From Variovorax paradoxus (GTDB lineage Bacteria > Pseudomonadota > Gammaproteobacteria > Burkholderiales > Burkholderiaceae_C): a stretch of DNA of 64,000 nt. The stretch is from positions 3,534,001 to 3,598,000 of the forward strand of contig CP063166.1 of NCBI GenBank assembly GCA_016806145.1. The letters run 5' to 3'. Positions 29,812 through 38,236 of this stretch are shown here, piece by piece. Each line of letters opens with the position of its first letter. Position 1 is the stretch's first letter. The position numbers and the translations under genes are program-made. The notes beneath the pieces were generated by a model that did no database searches, was not told the DNA's origin, and was given only the letters and a program-made list of their open reading frames with translations.

Positions 29812-29880
29812 TCCCGAAAGGCTTCGGCACGGGCACGCGGATTGCAAGACATTCATTTTCAACACCCGAGGAGAAGCACC

Positions 29881-30882
29881 GTGACAGCACGCCGCCCCCT
29901 GATCGTTCGTTCCATCGCCATCGCCGCGGCCCTCGCGGCCGGCCTTCCCGGCCTCGCGCTCGCGCAGGCCAAGCTCAAGGTGGCGGCGGTCTACACCGTC
30001 CCCTTCGAGCAGCAATGGGTGGGCCGCATCCACAAGGCGCTGAAGGCCGCCGAGGCGCGCGGCGAGATCGAGTACAAGGCCACCGAGAACGTCAGCAACG
30101 CCGACTACGAGCGCGTGATGCGCGAATACGCCACCGGCGGCAACCAGCTGATCCTCGGCGAGGTGTTCGGCGTCGAGGCCGCGGCGCGCAAGGTCGCCAA
30201 GGACTTCCCGAAGGTCGCCTTCCTGATGGGCTCCTCGCTCAAGCCGCAGGCGCCCAACTTCAGCGTGTTCGACAACTACATCCAGGAGCCGGCCTACCTC
30301 AGCGGCATGGTCGCCGGCGGCATGACCAAGAGCAACCGCATCGGCATGGTCGGCGGCTTCCCGATCCCCGAGGTCAACCGCCTGATGAACGCCTTCATGG
30401 CCGGCGCCAAGGAGACCAATCCCAAGGTCGAGTTCAGCGTGAGCTTCATCAACAGCTGGTTCGACCCGCCCAAGGCCAAGGAAGCGGCCTTCGCGATGAT
30501 CGACAAGGGCGCCGACATCATGTACGCCGAGCGCTTCGGTGTCTCCGACGCGGCCAAGGAAAAGGGCAAGCTCGCGATCGGTAACGTGATCGACACCCAG
30601 GCCCAGTATCCCGACACCGTGGTCGCCTCGGCGCTGTGGAACTTCGAGCCCTCGGCCGACCGCGCGATCAAGCTGGTGAAGGAAGGCAAGTTCGCCGCCG
30701 AGGACTACGGCATCTACTCGCAGATGAAGTACAAGGGCTCCGAACTCGCGCCGCTGGGCACCTTCGAGAAGAAAGTGCCGGCCGACATCGTCGCCAAGGT
30801 CAAGGCCAAGCAGGCCGACATCCTCGCCGGCAAGTTCACCGTGAAGGTGGACGATGGCCAGCCTAAATCCACGGCGAAATGA
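29881..30882 (+). CDS. BMP-family nucleoside/nucleobase ABC transporter substrate-binding protein
   Basis: The 333-residue periplasmic protein has a signal peptide (about 1-28, ending ALAQA) and belongs to the BMP/PnrA/Med family of nucleoside-binding proteins. Family motifs include VYTVPFEQQWVGRIHKAL, QLILGEVFGVEAAARKVA and NRIGMVGGFPIPEVNR. The start is GTG at 29881 because of an AGGAGAAGC ribosome site 4-9 bases before it; an upstream TTG at 29842 lacks one. It feeds the ATPase and two permeases encoded downstream (32563-36148). Ligand is probably a nucleoside or free base, given the family and the URC genes. Its stop overlaps the nucleosidase ATG by 4 bp. Confidence 0.92.
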   Translation: MTARRPLIVRSIAIAAALAAGLPGLALAQAKLKVAAVYTVPFEQQWVGRIHKALKAAEARGEIEYKATENVSNADYERVMREYATGGNQLILGEVFGVEAAARKVAKDFPKVAFLMGSSLKPQAPNFSVFDNYIQEPAYLSGMVAGGMTKSNRIGMVGGFPIPEVNRLMNAFMAGAKETNPKVEFSVSFINSWFDPPKAKEAAFAMIDKGADIMYAERFGVSDAAKEKGKLAIGNVIDTQAQYPDTVVASALWNFEPSADRAIKLVKEGKFAAEDYGIYSQMKYKGSELAPLGTFEKKVPADIVAKVKAKQADILAGKFTVKVDDGQPKSTAK

Positions 30883-31838
30883 GCCGCCCGATGACCCTGC
30901 GTTGGCGTTCCCTGCTCGCGGCCGGCGTGCTGGCCCTCGGCCTCGCGGGCTGCGTCGGTGTCTACAAGGGCTCCGGCGTCAGCATCAACAGCGGCACCCG
31001 GCTCGACGACACGCCGCGCATTGCGGTCATCTCGGCCTTCGAGCCCGAACTCAAGCTGCTGCTCGCGCGCCTGCAGGGCGCCGCGAAGCACGGCGTGAAC
31101 GGCGTCGAGTTCACCACCGGCACGCTCGAGGGCAAGCCGGTCGTGCTGTTCCTTTCGGGCATCAGCATGACCAACGCGACCATGAACACGCAGCTCGCGC
31201 TCAACCGCTTCCGCGTCACGAACATCGTGTTCAGCGGCATCGCGGGCGGCGTGAATCCTTCGCTGCACGTCGGCGACGTGACGGTGCCGGCCCAGTGGGG
31301 CCAGTACCTCGAGGTGCTGATGGCGCGCGAGACCGCGCCCGGCAAGTACGCGGCGCCGCCCTTCATCACCGACGCCACCCTGCCTAACTTCGGCATGATG
31401 TTCCCGCGCCCGGTCGAGGTGCGCTCGGCCGCGCGGCCCGGCATCGAGCGCAAGTTCTGGTTCGAGGCCGACCCGAAGATGCTCGAGGTGGCGCGCGGCA
31501 TCCGCAACGTCGACCTTGCGAGCTGCAGCGCCGGCAAGTGCCTGGCGCGCAAGCCCCAGCTGGTGGTGGGCGGCAACGGCGTCTCGGGCCAGGCCTTCAT
31601 GGACAACAAGGCCTATCGCGAATACACCTTCAGGACCTTCCAGGCCAACGTGCTCGACATGGAGACCGCGGCCGTGGGCATGGTGGCCTACAGCAATGGC
31701 GTGCCCTACATCGCCTTCCGCTCGCTCAGCGACCTGGCCGGCGGCGGCGATGGCGAGAACGAGATGGGCACCTTCATGAACATCGCGGCCGACAACTCCG
31801 CGAAGGTCATGCTGGCGTTCCTGGCTGCCTGGAAGTGA
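30879..31838 (+). CDS. Lipoprotein nucleosidase of the MTA/SAH nucleosidase superfamily
   Basis: The 319-residue protein has a lipobox LAGC (cysteine about residue 25), so it should sit outside the cytoplasm, and a phosphorylase-superfamily domain. Catalytic-type residues of MtnN are conserved: the Glu in ISAFEPELKLL, the FSGIAGGV loop, DMETAAVGMVAY, and the Asp in RSLSDLAGG. It would split nucleosides to free base and ribose in the periplasm or on the membrane surface. A non-standard insertion with two cysteines (SCSAGKC) lies around residue 212-218 and may be a loop disulfide. Its ATG overlaps the BMP stop and its stop overlaps the next GTG, so it belongs to the transport operon. Confidence 0.85.
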   Translation: MSRPMTLRWRSLLAAGVLALGLAGCVGVYKGSGVSINSGTRLDDTPRIAVISAFEPELKLLLARLQGAAKHGVNGVEFTTGTLEGKPVVLFLSGISMTNATMNTQLALNRFRVTNIVFSGIAGGVNPSLHVGDVTVPAQWGQYLEVLMARETAPGKYAAPPFITDATLPNFGMMFPRPVEVRSAARPGIERKFWFEADPKMLEVARGIRNVDLASCSAGKCLARKPQLVVGGNGVSGQAFMDNKAYREYTFRTFQANVLDMETAAVGMVAYSNGVPYIAFRSLSDLAGGGDGENEMGTFMNIAADNSAKVMLAFLAAWK

Positions 31839-32566
31839 CGGCGCCGATCCGCCTCGTTCTGCTGCCCGGCATGGATGGCACGGGCGATCTCTTCGAACCG
31901 CTGCAGGAAGCCCTCGACCCGCGCACGCGCGTCGACATCGTGCGCTACCCAGGTTCCGGGCCGCAGGGCTACGACGAACTCGAGCCCCGCATCCGCGCGC
32001 AACTGCCGGCCGACGAGCCCTTCGTGCTGCTCGGCGAATCCTTCTCGGGCCCGCTCGCCATCGCGATCGCTGCCACGCCGCCGCCTGGCCTGCGCGGCCT
32101 CATCCTGTGCTGCAGCTTCGCGCGAGCCCCCGCGCCCGGGCTCGCGCTGCTGCGCGGCGGCCTGCTCGGGCTGGCGATGAAGTTCCTGCATGCGGCACCG
32201 CTGCGGGGCCCGATGCAACGCATGCTGCTGGGCCGCGGCGCCGATCCGCGCCTGGGCGCGCAACTGCAGGCCGCGCTCGGCAAGGTCTCGACGGCCGTGA
32301 TGACGCACCGCCTGCGGGCGGTGCAGCGCGTGAACGTGACCGCGCTGCTGCCCCGCATCCGCGTGCCCGCGCTGTACCTGCAGGCGCTGCAGGATCGGCT
32401 GGTGCCCGCGAAGGCGGCCGCGATCATCGAGCGCGCGCTGCCGGCGCTGCGCATCGTCCGGCTCGACGGGCCGCACGGACTGCTGCAGGCCTCGCCCGCC
32501 GCGGCGGCTCGTGTCATCGACAATTTCTGCCGCGAGCGCGCCCTGTCCGCGCCCGCCACACCATGA
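31835..32566 (+). CDS. Alpha/beta hydrolase embedded in the transport operon
   Basis: The 243-residue protein has an alpha/beta hydrolase fold: LLPGMDGTGDLFEPL near the N-terminus (oxyanion region), a GESFSG nucleophile elbow near residue 67-72, an Asp in QALQDRLVPAKA, and a His in LDGPHGLLQ. The substrate is unknown. No signal peptide is seen, so it should act in the cytoplasm. It starts with GTG in the sequence GTGA that overlaps the nucleosidase stop and ends with an ATGA overlap with the ATPase gene, so it is translated with the transporter. A role in cleaving an ester or amide intermediate of nucleobase breakdown is plausible but speculative. Confidence 0.85.
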   Translation: MTAPIRLVLLPGMDGTGDLFEPLQEALDPRTRVDIVRYPGSGPQGYDELEPRIRAQLPADEPFVLLGESFSGPLAIAIAATPPPGLRGLILCCSFARAPAPGLALLRGGLLGLAMKFLHAAPLRGPMQRMLLGRGADPRLGAQLQAALGKVSTAVMTHRLRAVQRVNVTALLPRIRVPALYLQALQDRLVPAKAAAIIERALPALRIVRLDGPHGLLQASPAAAARVIDNFCRERALSAPATP

Positions 32567-34164
32567 ACTCCAACGTGCTCCGGCTCGAAGGCATCACCAA
32601 GCGCTTCGGCAGCCTGGTCGCCAACGATGCCATCTCCCTCGACCTGCGCGCCGGCGAAGTGCTGGCGCTGCTCGGCGAGAACGGTGCCGGCAAGTCGACG
32701 CTGATGTCGATCCTGTTCGGCCACTACGTCGCCGACGAAGGCCGCATCGAGGTCTTCGGCGCACCGCTCGCGCCCGGCAACCCCAAGGCCGCGCTGACCG
32801 CGGGCGTCGGCATGGTGCACCAGCACTTCACGCTGGCCGACAACCTCAGCGTGCTCGACAACGTGACCATGGGCACCGAGCCGCTGTGGCGCCCGCTGTC
32901 GCGCCGCGCGGCCGCGCGGGCGCGGCTGCTGGAGGTGGCGCAGCGCTTCGGGCTGCCGGTGCGGCCCGAGGCGACCATCGGCAGCCTGTCGGTGGGCGAG
33001 CGCCAGCGCGTCGAAATCCTCAAGGCGCTGTACCGCGGCGCGCGCATCCTGATCCTCGACGAACCCACGGCCGTGCTCACGCCGCAGGAGAGCGAGGCGC
33101 TGTTCGCCACGCTCTCGCAGATGGTGGCGCAGGGCCTGTCGGTGATCTTCATCAGCCACAAGCTCGGCGAGGTGCTGCGCGTGTCGCACCGCGTGGCCGT
33201 GCTGCGCGGCGGCAAGCTGGTGGCCGAGGCGGCCACGGCCGACACCACGCAGGCGCAGCTCGCGCTCTGGATGGTCGGGCATGCGGTCGAGGCGCCCCAG
33301 CGCCGGCCCGCGAAGTCGGTCGGCGACGCGGTCTGCGTGCTCGACCGCGTGAGCACCGCGGCCTCGAGGAGCGGCGGCCAGGACCGGCTGCGCGAGGTGT
33401 CGCTGACGCTGCGCGCGGGCGAGATCACCGCGATCGCGGGCGTCTCGGGCAACGGACAGGTGGCGCTCGCCGAGCTGCTGTGCGGCACCCGCCGCGCCAC
33501 CGCGGGCCGCGCGCAGCTCATGGGCCGCGCCCTGCCGCCCTCGCCCGCGCGGCTGGTGCAGCGCGGCGTGGCGCGCATTCCCGAGGACCGGCATGCGGTC
33601 GGCGTGGTCGGCGACCTGCCGGTGTGGGAGAACGCGGTGTCGGAGCGGCTGCGCAGCCCGGTGTTCTCGCGCGGCGCGATGTTCGTGAAGCGCGCGGCCG
33701 CGCGGCTGCATGCGCGCCGCATCGAGCAGGCCTTCGACGTGCGCGGCGCCGGCCTGATGGCGCCGGCGCGTTCGCTGTCGGGCGGCAACATGCAGAAGCT
33801 GATCCTCGGCCGCGCGCTGCTGCCGCCCGAGCAGCCCGAGCCCGGCCGCGACGAGCAACGCAGGCACCCGACCCAGGCCCCGCGCCTGATCGTCGCGCAC
33901 CAGCCGACCTGGGGCCTGGACATCGGCGCCGTGGCCTATGTGCAGCAGCAGCTGATCGCCGCGCGCGACGCCGGCGCGGCCGTGCTCGTGATCTCGGACG
34001 ACCTCGACGAGGTGCTGGCGCTCGGCGACCGCGTGGCGGTGATGCATGGCGGCCACCTGGGCGAGGCACGCGCCGCCTCGGCCTGGACGCGCGAGGCGAT
34101 CGGCCTGGCGATGGCCGGCGCCACCGCCTCCACCGCCCGCACCGCGAAGGAGGCCACGCCATGA
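32563..34164 (+). CDS. Double ABC ATPase of the BMP-type nucleoside transporter
   Basis: The 533-residue cytoplasmic protein has two nucleotide-binding domains. NBD1 has Walker A GENGAGKS (about 38-45), signature LSVGERQRVEILKAL and Walker B LILDEPTAVLTPQE. NBD2 has a degenerate Walker A GVSGNGQVALAELL, as usual for the second half of this family, the signature LSGGNMQKLILGRAL and a Walker B-like LIVAHQPTWGLD. Residues 421-440 between the NBD2 signature and Walker B are an unusual proline- and charge-rich stretch that lengthens this loop compared with relatives. The ATG is coupled to the hydrolase stop by 4 bp and its stop overlaps the first permease. Confidence 0.92.
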   Translation: MNSNVLRLEGITKRFGSLVANDAISLDLRAGEVLALLGENGAGKSTLMSILFGHYVADEGRIEVFGAPLAPGNPKAALTAGVGMVHQHFTLADNLSVLDNVTMGTEPLWRPLSRRAAARARLLEVAQRFGLPVRPEATIGSLSVGERQRVEILKALYRGARILILDEPTAVLTPQESEALFATLSQMVAQGLSVIFISHKLGEVLRVSHRVAVLRGGKLVAEAATADTTQAQLALWMVGHAVEAPQRRPAKSVGDAVCVLDRVSTAASRSGGQDRLREVSLTLRAGEITAIAGVSGNGQVALAELLCGTRRATAGRAQLMGRALPPSPARLVQRGVARIPEDRHAVGVVGDLPVWENAVSERLRSPVFSRGAMFVKRAAARLHARRIEQAFDVRGAGLMAPARSLSGGNMQKLILGRALLPPEQPEPGRDEQRRHPTQAPRLIVAHQPTWGLDIGAVAYVQQQLIAARDAGAAVLVISDDLDEVLALGDRVAVMHGGHLGEARAASAWTREAIGLAMAGATASTARTAKEATP

Positions 34165-35228
34165 TGCGGCTCGAACGACGCCACCAGGCCTCTCGCACCG
34201 CGCTGGTCCTGGCGCCCATCGGCGCGGTCGCCTTCACGCTCGCGATCAGCGCGCTGCTGGTGCTGTGGGCCGGCGCGCCCGTGGGCCGCACCTACGCGCT
34301 GCTGCTGCAGGGCGGCTTCGGCTCGGTGTTCGCCTGGAGCGAGACCCTCACGCGCGCGATCCCGCTGATCCTCACCGGGCTGGCCGCCACGGTCGCATTC
34401 AAGGCGCGGCTGTTCAACATCGGCGCCGAGGGGCAGCTCTACGCGGGCGCGCTGGCCGCGGTCGCCGTGGGCGGCATGCACGGCGGCACCGGCTTCGAGC
34501 TGTCGCCCTGGCTGCTGTTCCCGCTGATGATGCTGGCCGCCGCCGTGGCCGGCGCGCTGATGCTGCTGGGCCCGGCGCTGATGAAGAACAGGCTCGGCGT
34601 CGACGAGGTCGTGACCACGCTGCTGATCAACTTCATCGTGCTGCTGGGCGTGTCGGCGCTGCTCGACGGGCCGATGAAGGACCCGACCGCCATGGGCTGG
34701 CCGCAGAGCGTGTCGCTGCAGTCGGACCTGGAACTCGGCAAGCTGATCGCCCAGACGCGCGTGCACACCGGGCTGCTGTGGGCGGTGTCGCTTGCGGTGA
34801 TGGTGTGGGCGGTCTTCAAGTACACGGTGCTGGGCTTCGACATCCGCGCCGTCGGCGCCAACGCGCGCGCCGCCGCCTTCGCCGGCGTGCCGGTGACGCG
34901 CACCGTGGTCTCGGTGGCGCTGCTGTCGGGCGCGCTGGCCGGGCTGGCGGGCGCGATCGAGGTCGCGGGCCGCACCAGCTACGTCACGCTCGACATGTCG
35001 CCCGGCTATGGCTACACCGGCATCGTGATCGCGATGCTGGCCGGCCTGCATCCGCTGGGCGTGATCGCGGCCGGCGTGTTCGTGGCCGGCGTGCTGGTCG
35101 GCGCCGACACCATGAGCCGCGCCGTGGGCGTGCCGACCTACATCGCCGACGTGATCGTCGCGGCCTCGCTGATCGCGGTGCTGGTGGCGACCCTGCTGAC
35201 CCAGTACCGCGTGCGGAGGAGCCGATGA
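34161..35228 (+). CDS. ABC transporter permease, BMP/nucleoside type (first)
   Basis: The 355-residue inner-membrane permease has about nine to ten hydrophobic segments, a cytoplasmic N-terminus RLERRHQASR, and the family pattern FNIGAEGQLYAGALAAV (about 87-104) and VGANARAAAFAGVPV near residue 232. It forms the channel with the next permease. A non-membrane loop with LDGPMKDPTAMGWPQS follows the fifth segment. Its ATG overlaps the ATPase stop by 4 bp and its stop overlaps the start of the second permease by 4 bp. Substrate should be the nucleoside or base bound by the BMP protein. Confidence 0.93.
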   Translation: MMRLERRHQASRTALVLAPIGAVAFTLAISALLVLWAGAPVGRTYALLLQGGFGSVFAWSETLTRAIPLILTGLAATVAFKARLFNIGAEGQLYAGALAAVAVGGMHGGTGFELSPWLLFPLMMLAAAVAGALMLLGPALMKNRLGVDEVVTTLLINFIVLLGVSALLDGPMKDPTAMGWPQSVSLQSDLELGKLIAQTRVHTGLLWAVSLAVMVWAVFKYTVLGFDIRAVGANARAAAFAGVPVTRTVVSVALLSGALAGLAGAIEVAGRTSYVTLDMSPGYGYTGIVIAMLAGLHPLGVIAAGVFVAGVLVGADTMSRAVGVPTYIADVIVAASLIAVLVATLLTQYRVRRSR

Positions 35229-36148
35229 CCGACCTGCTCGACATCCTCGCCAACCCTGCCTTCTGGGTCGCGGTGCTGCGCATCGCCACGCCGCTGATCC
35301 TCGGCACGCTCGGCGTGCTGCTGTGCGAGCGCGCCGGCGTGCTCAACCTCGGCATCGAGGGGATCATGGTCGCGGGCGCCTTCACCGGCTGGCTCGCCGT
35401 GTACCTGGGGGCGCCGCTGTGGGCGGGCGTGGGCATCGCGGCGCTCACGGGCGCCGTGTTCGGGCTGCTGCATGCCTTCCTGACCGTGGGGCTGGCGCTC
35501 TCGCAGCATGTGTCGGGGCTGGGCATCACCATGCTCGCGACCGCGCTCAGCTACTTCGGCTACCGCGTGAGCTTCCCGAAGGTCAACACGCCGCCGACCA
35601 TCGTGCCCTTCGCGCCCATGGAGTGGCTGCACATCCCGGTGCTCGGCGCGCAGACGCCGCTGACCCTGCTCGCGCTGGCGCTGGTGCCCGCGGTGGCCTG
35701 GCTGCTCTACCGCACGCCGCTGGGCCTGGCGCTGCGCATGGTCGGCGAGAACCCGCAGGCGGCCGAGAGCCAGGGCGTGTCGGTCGCGGCCACCCGTACC
35801 GGCGCCATCGTTGCCGGCTCGGCGCTGATGGGCGTGGCGGGTGCCTTCCTCACGCTGTCGGCCTTCAACGCCTTCTTCTTCAACATGGTCAACGGCCGCG
35901 GCTGGATCTGCGTGGCGCTGGTGGTGTTCGCCTCGTGGCGGCCGGGCAAGGCGCTGCTGGGTGCGCTGCTGTTCGCCTTCTTCGACGCGCTGCAGCTTCG
36001 CCTGCAGCAGTCGGGCGATGCCTTCCTGCCGTACCAGCTGTACCTGATGCTGCCCTACCTGCTGTCGATCCTCGCGCTGGTGCTCGTGGCCCGCAAGGCC
36101 AGCTATCCGCAAGCGCTGATGAAGCCCTACCGCAAGGGCGAGCGCTGA
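35225..36148 (+). CDS. ABC transporter permease, BMP/nucleoside type (second)
   Basis: The 307-residue protein is the partner permease, with about eight transmembrane helices and the signature LGVLLCERAGVLNLGIEGIM (about 30-48) and VSVAATRTGAIVAGSALMGVAG of this ABC subfamily. MVGENPQAAESQGV is the cytoplasmic coupling-helix region. It closes the transport operon of BMP protein, nucleosidase, hydrolase, ATPase and two permeases. Its 3' end overlaps the converging sulfotransferase-like gene by 22 bp, so no terminator fits between the two stops and transcripts must read into each other. Confidence 0.93.
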   Translation: MTDLLDILANPAFWVAVLRIATPLILGTLGVLLCERAGVLNLGIEGIMVAGAFTGWLAVYLGAPLWAGVGIAALTGAVFGLLHAFLTVGLALSQHVSGLGITMLATALSYFGYRVSFPKVNTPPTIVPFAPMEWLHIPVLGAQTPLTLLALALVPAVAWLLYRTPLGLALRMVGENPQAAESQGVSVAATRTGAIVAGSALMGVAGAFLTLSAFNAFFFNMVNGRGWICVALVVFASWRPGKALLGALLFAFFDALQLRLQQSGDAFLPYQLYLMLPYLLSILALVLVARKASYPQALMKPYRKGER

Positions 36149-37017
36149 GGCGTGGCGGCCGGCAACGCCGGTTCGCCGCCGCGGCGCAGCCGTTGCACCA
36201 GCGCACGCAGCGGCGCGGTGAGGCGCCATGAACGCGAGTTGCGCAGCTCGGCGAGCTGCCGCTCCAGCTGCGCGACGCGGCGGCTCGCGTTGGCCAGCTC
36301 GCGCTTGAGCGCGCTGCGGTCCAGCGCGGCATGGTTCGGGAACGCGAGACGCGGCGAGGCCGCGGCCTCGGCGGTCGGCTCGGCCAGTTCCCGTCCCACG
36401 CGCACCTTCGAGGGCTCCGCGACGCGGGCATGCGCGCGCAGGGCCGAGGCGCGATCGACACCGTCGCCCAGCGTGGCGCTCAAGGCACCGTAGAGATAGT
36501 CCGGGTCCTCGATGAAGCGCGGAAAGTCGAGCAGCACGATCGGCACGTTCCGCTTCACCAGCGCATGCAGCAGCTCGTGGAAACCCAGCGCGAGCAGGCG
36601 CGCCTGGTCGATCGGGTTGAGCGAATAGACCACCCCGCCCGCCGTCGTGCCCCAGGTCTCCCATTGCTTGCAGTCGTCGTGCAGGCCGGGCATGGCGTGG
36701 CGCGCGCGCAGCTCGTTGACGGTGCGGCTGGCGGCGGCCTCGACGATGCCGCGCATCGGGATCACGACGGCGTCGACCACCGTCTGCGGGTCGGCCAGCA
36801 CGCGCTCCACGTACTCGAACAGCCAGGGCGACTTGATCACGTAGGGCGCGTCGGGGTCGTCCAGCGGCAGGTCCTCGAGGCCCGCGTTGGCGTCCTCGTC
36901 GTAGCCCCGGTACTGGTCGCGCGCGATGTGGGTGTCCAGGCCGCATTCGGCGAGGTACTGCACCAGGAAGGTCGTGCCCGCGCGGCCCGTGCCGGCGATC
37001 AGCAGGTGGTGCTTCAT
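36127..37017 (-). CDS. Sulfotransferase-family protein with C-terminal coiled coil
   Basis: The 296-residue protein has a P-loop at its N-terminus, IAGTGRAGTTFLVQYL (residues about 7-22), which is the 5'-phosphosulfate-binding loop of sulfotransferases. It is directly preceded by an APS kinase gene, which supports use of PAPS. Near residues 226-262 there is a helical coiled-coil stretch (KRELANASRRVAQLERQL) and then LRNSRSWRLTAPLRAL, a tail motif often seen in sugar-polymer glycosyltransferases, suggesting contact with an envelope glycan enzyme. The ATG overlaps the kinase stop by 4 bp. It ends inside the converging permease gene. Confidence 0.8.
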   Translation of the reverse strand: MKHHLLIAGTGRAGTTFLVQYLAECGLDTHIARDQYRGYDEDANAGLEDLPLDDPDAPYVIKSPWLFEYVERVLADPQTVVDAVVIPMRGIVEAAASRTVNELRARHAMPGLHDDCKQWETWGTTAGGVVYSLNPIDQARLLALGFHELLHALVKRNVPIVLLDFPRFIEDPDYLYGALSATLGDGVDRASALRAHARVAEPSKVRVGRELAEPTAEAAASPRLAFPNHAALDRSALKRELANASRRVAQLERQLAELRNSRSWRLTAPLRALVQRLRRGGEPALPAATPQRSPLR

Positions 37018-37625
37018 GCGCGGGCGCCCAGTGGGGCGACGACCGGCCGCGGCGCCGTGCCGAAGGCCAGCAGCAACGCCTCCACGGCGTCGGCCAGGCG
37101 GCAGGCCGAGGTGTCGATGACCAGGTCGGGCGCGACGGGCGGCTCGTAGCTGTCGGAGATGCCGGTGAAGGCCGCGATCTCGTTGCGGCGCGCCCGGGCA
37201 TAGAGCCCCTTGACGTCGCGCTGCTCGCACAGGGCGAACGGCGCATGCACGTGGATCTCGCGGAAGGCCTCGCCGACGATCTCGCGCGCCATCGCGCGCT
37301 GCGCCTGCAGCGGCGTGATGGCCGCGACGATCACCAGCATGCCCTGCCGGCTCAGCAGCCGGGCGACTTCGGCCATGCGGCGGATGTTCTCGCTCCGGTC
37401 TTCCTGGCTGAACCCCAGTCCGCGGCTCAGGCCGCCGCGCACCTCGTCGCCGTCGAGAATGACGCTGGCCACCTGCTCGCCCTGCAACCGGGCCCGCAGG
37501 CCCTGCGCGAGGGTGGATTTGCCCGCGCCGGAGAGCCCGGTCATCCACATGACGCATGATGGACCGCCGGGATGCCCCGGCAGTGCCAGGACGCCAGGTC
37601 CGAAGTCAAGGTCGTCGCGCTTCAT
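37014..37625 (-). CDS. cysC: Adenylylsulfate kinase
   Basis: CysC phosphorylates adenylyl sulfate to PAPS, the sulfate donor for sulfotransferases. The 203-residue protein has Walker A GLSGAGKST (residues 30-38), the APS-binding region LDGDEVRGGLSRGLGFS (about 60-76), RSENIRRMAEVARLL, and YARARRNEIAAFTGISDSYE near residue 145. The start is the ATG at 37625; the longer frame with TTG at 37634 is only 3 codons longer. It overlaps the sulfotransferase gene by 4 bp and so probably supplies it with PAPS rather than serving general cysteine synthesis, for which no other sulfate genes are present here. Confidence 0.93.
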   Translation of the reverse strand: MKRDDLDFGPGVLALPGHPGGPSCVMWMTGLSGAGKSTLAQGLRARLQGEQVASVILDGDEVRGGLSRGLGFSQEDRSENIRRMAEVARLLSRQGMLVIVAAITPLQAQRAMAREIVGEAFREIHVHAPFALCEQRDVKGLYARARRNEIAAFTGISDSYEPPVAPDLVIDTSACRLADAVEALLLAFGTAPRPVVAPLGARA

Positions 37626-37678
37626 TGTTTTCAAAGCGTAAGCGGCACCCCTTCGACTTTTGTCTCTGCAAGGTAAAA

Positions 37679-37696
37679 AATTCTGAGTAGAGAATT
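37679..37696. repeat. Short inverted repeat AATTCT ... AGAATT
   Basis: A 6-bp perfect inverted repeat, AATTCT and AGAATT, flanks the spacer GAGTAG, 31 bp upstream of the ATG at 37728 in the 102-bp gap between the diverging cysC and secreted-protein genes. It is the most AT-rich patch of the gap and could be an operator, but the match is short and may be chance. Confidence 0.25.
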
Positions 37697-37727
37697 ACGA
37701 CGGTCCGCCATCGCCCTCAACACACCC

Positions 37728-38177
37728 ATGCCGAACCTCCTCCAATCCGCCTCGATCGCCGCCGTGCTCGCATGCGGCGCGGCCGCCCATGCGCTGGGCA
37801 CCGACTACGGCTACGAACGCTTCCAGACGCCCGATGCGGTCACCTGGGTCCAGCTCTGCGGCACCTGGGGACCGAACCACCAGGGCACCTACCGCGTGGT
37901 GCATGCCGAGCAGTACGCGCAGTCCTTTCTCTACGTGCAATGGATGGCGCGCGATGCCAACGGCAGCCTGCAGGCCGCGCACACGGTGGCCATCGCCGAG
38001 CTCGACAACGACCATGCCGAGATCGCCCTCAGCGACCTGACCTGCCGCGCCACGCCGCGCGGCATCGTGCTCACGGCCAAGGCCGACTCGGGACACGACG
38101 ACAAGCTGCGGCGCGTGACCATCGAGGTCGGCCCGGCACCGGGCCAGTACCGCTTCCGGCCGCAGCCCTCGCGCTGA
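37728..38177 (+). CDS. Small secreted protein of unknown function
   Basis: The 149-residue protein begins with a signal peptide (about residues 1-22, ending AAHALG). The mature part has two cysteines (in QLCGTWG and LTCRATP) that could form one disulfide, and aromatic-rich strands such as QSFLYVQWMARD. I do not recognise the family. It lies between the APS kinase (diverging) and the amidohydrolase (59 bp downstream, same strand) and may be an independent gene. The ATG at 37728 is the first in-frame start before the hydrophobic core. Confidence 0.75.
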   Translation: MPNLLQSASIAAVLACGAAAHALGTDYGYERFQTPDAVTWVQLCGTWGPNHQGTYRVVHAEQYAQSFLYVQWMARDANGSLQAAHTVAIAELDNDHAEIALSDLTCRATPRGIVLTAKADSGHDDKLRRVTIEVGPAPGQYRFRPQPSR

Positions 38178-38236
38178 AGCCAGCCAGACGGCCACGCCAG
38201 GCCGAATCTCCCCACAACGATCCCCAAGCCCCCACG

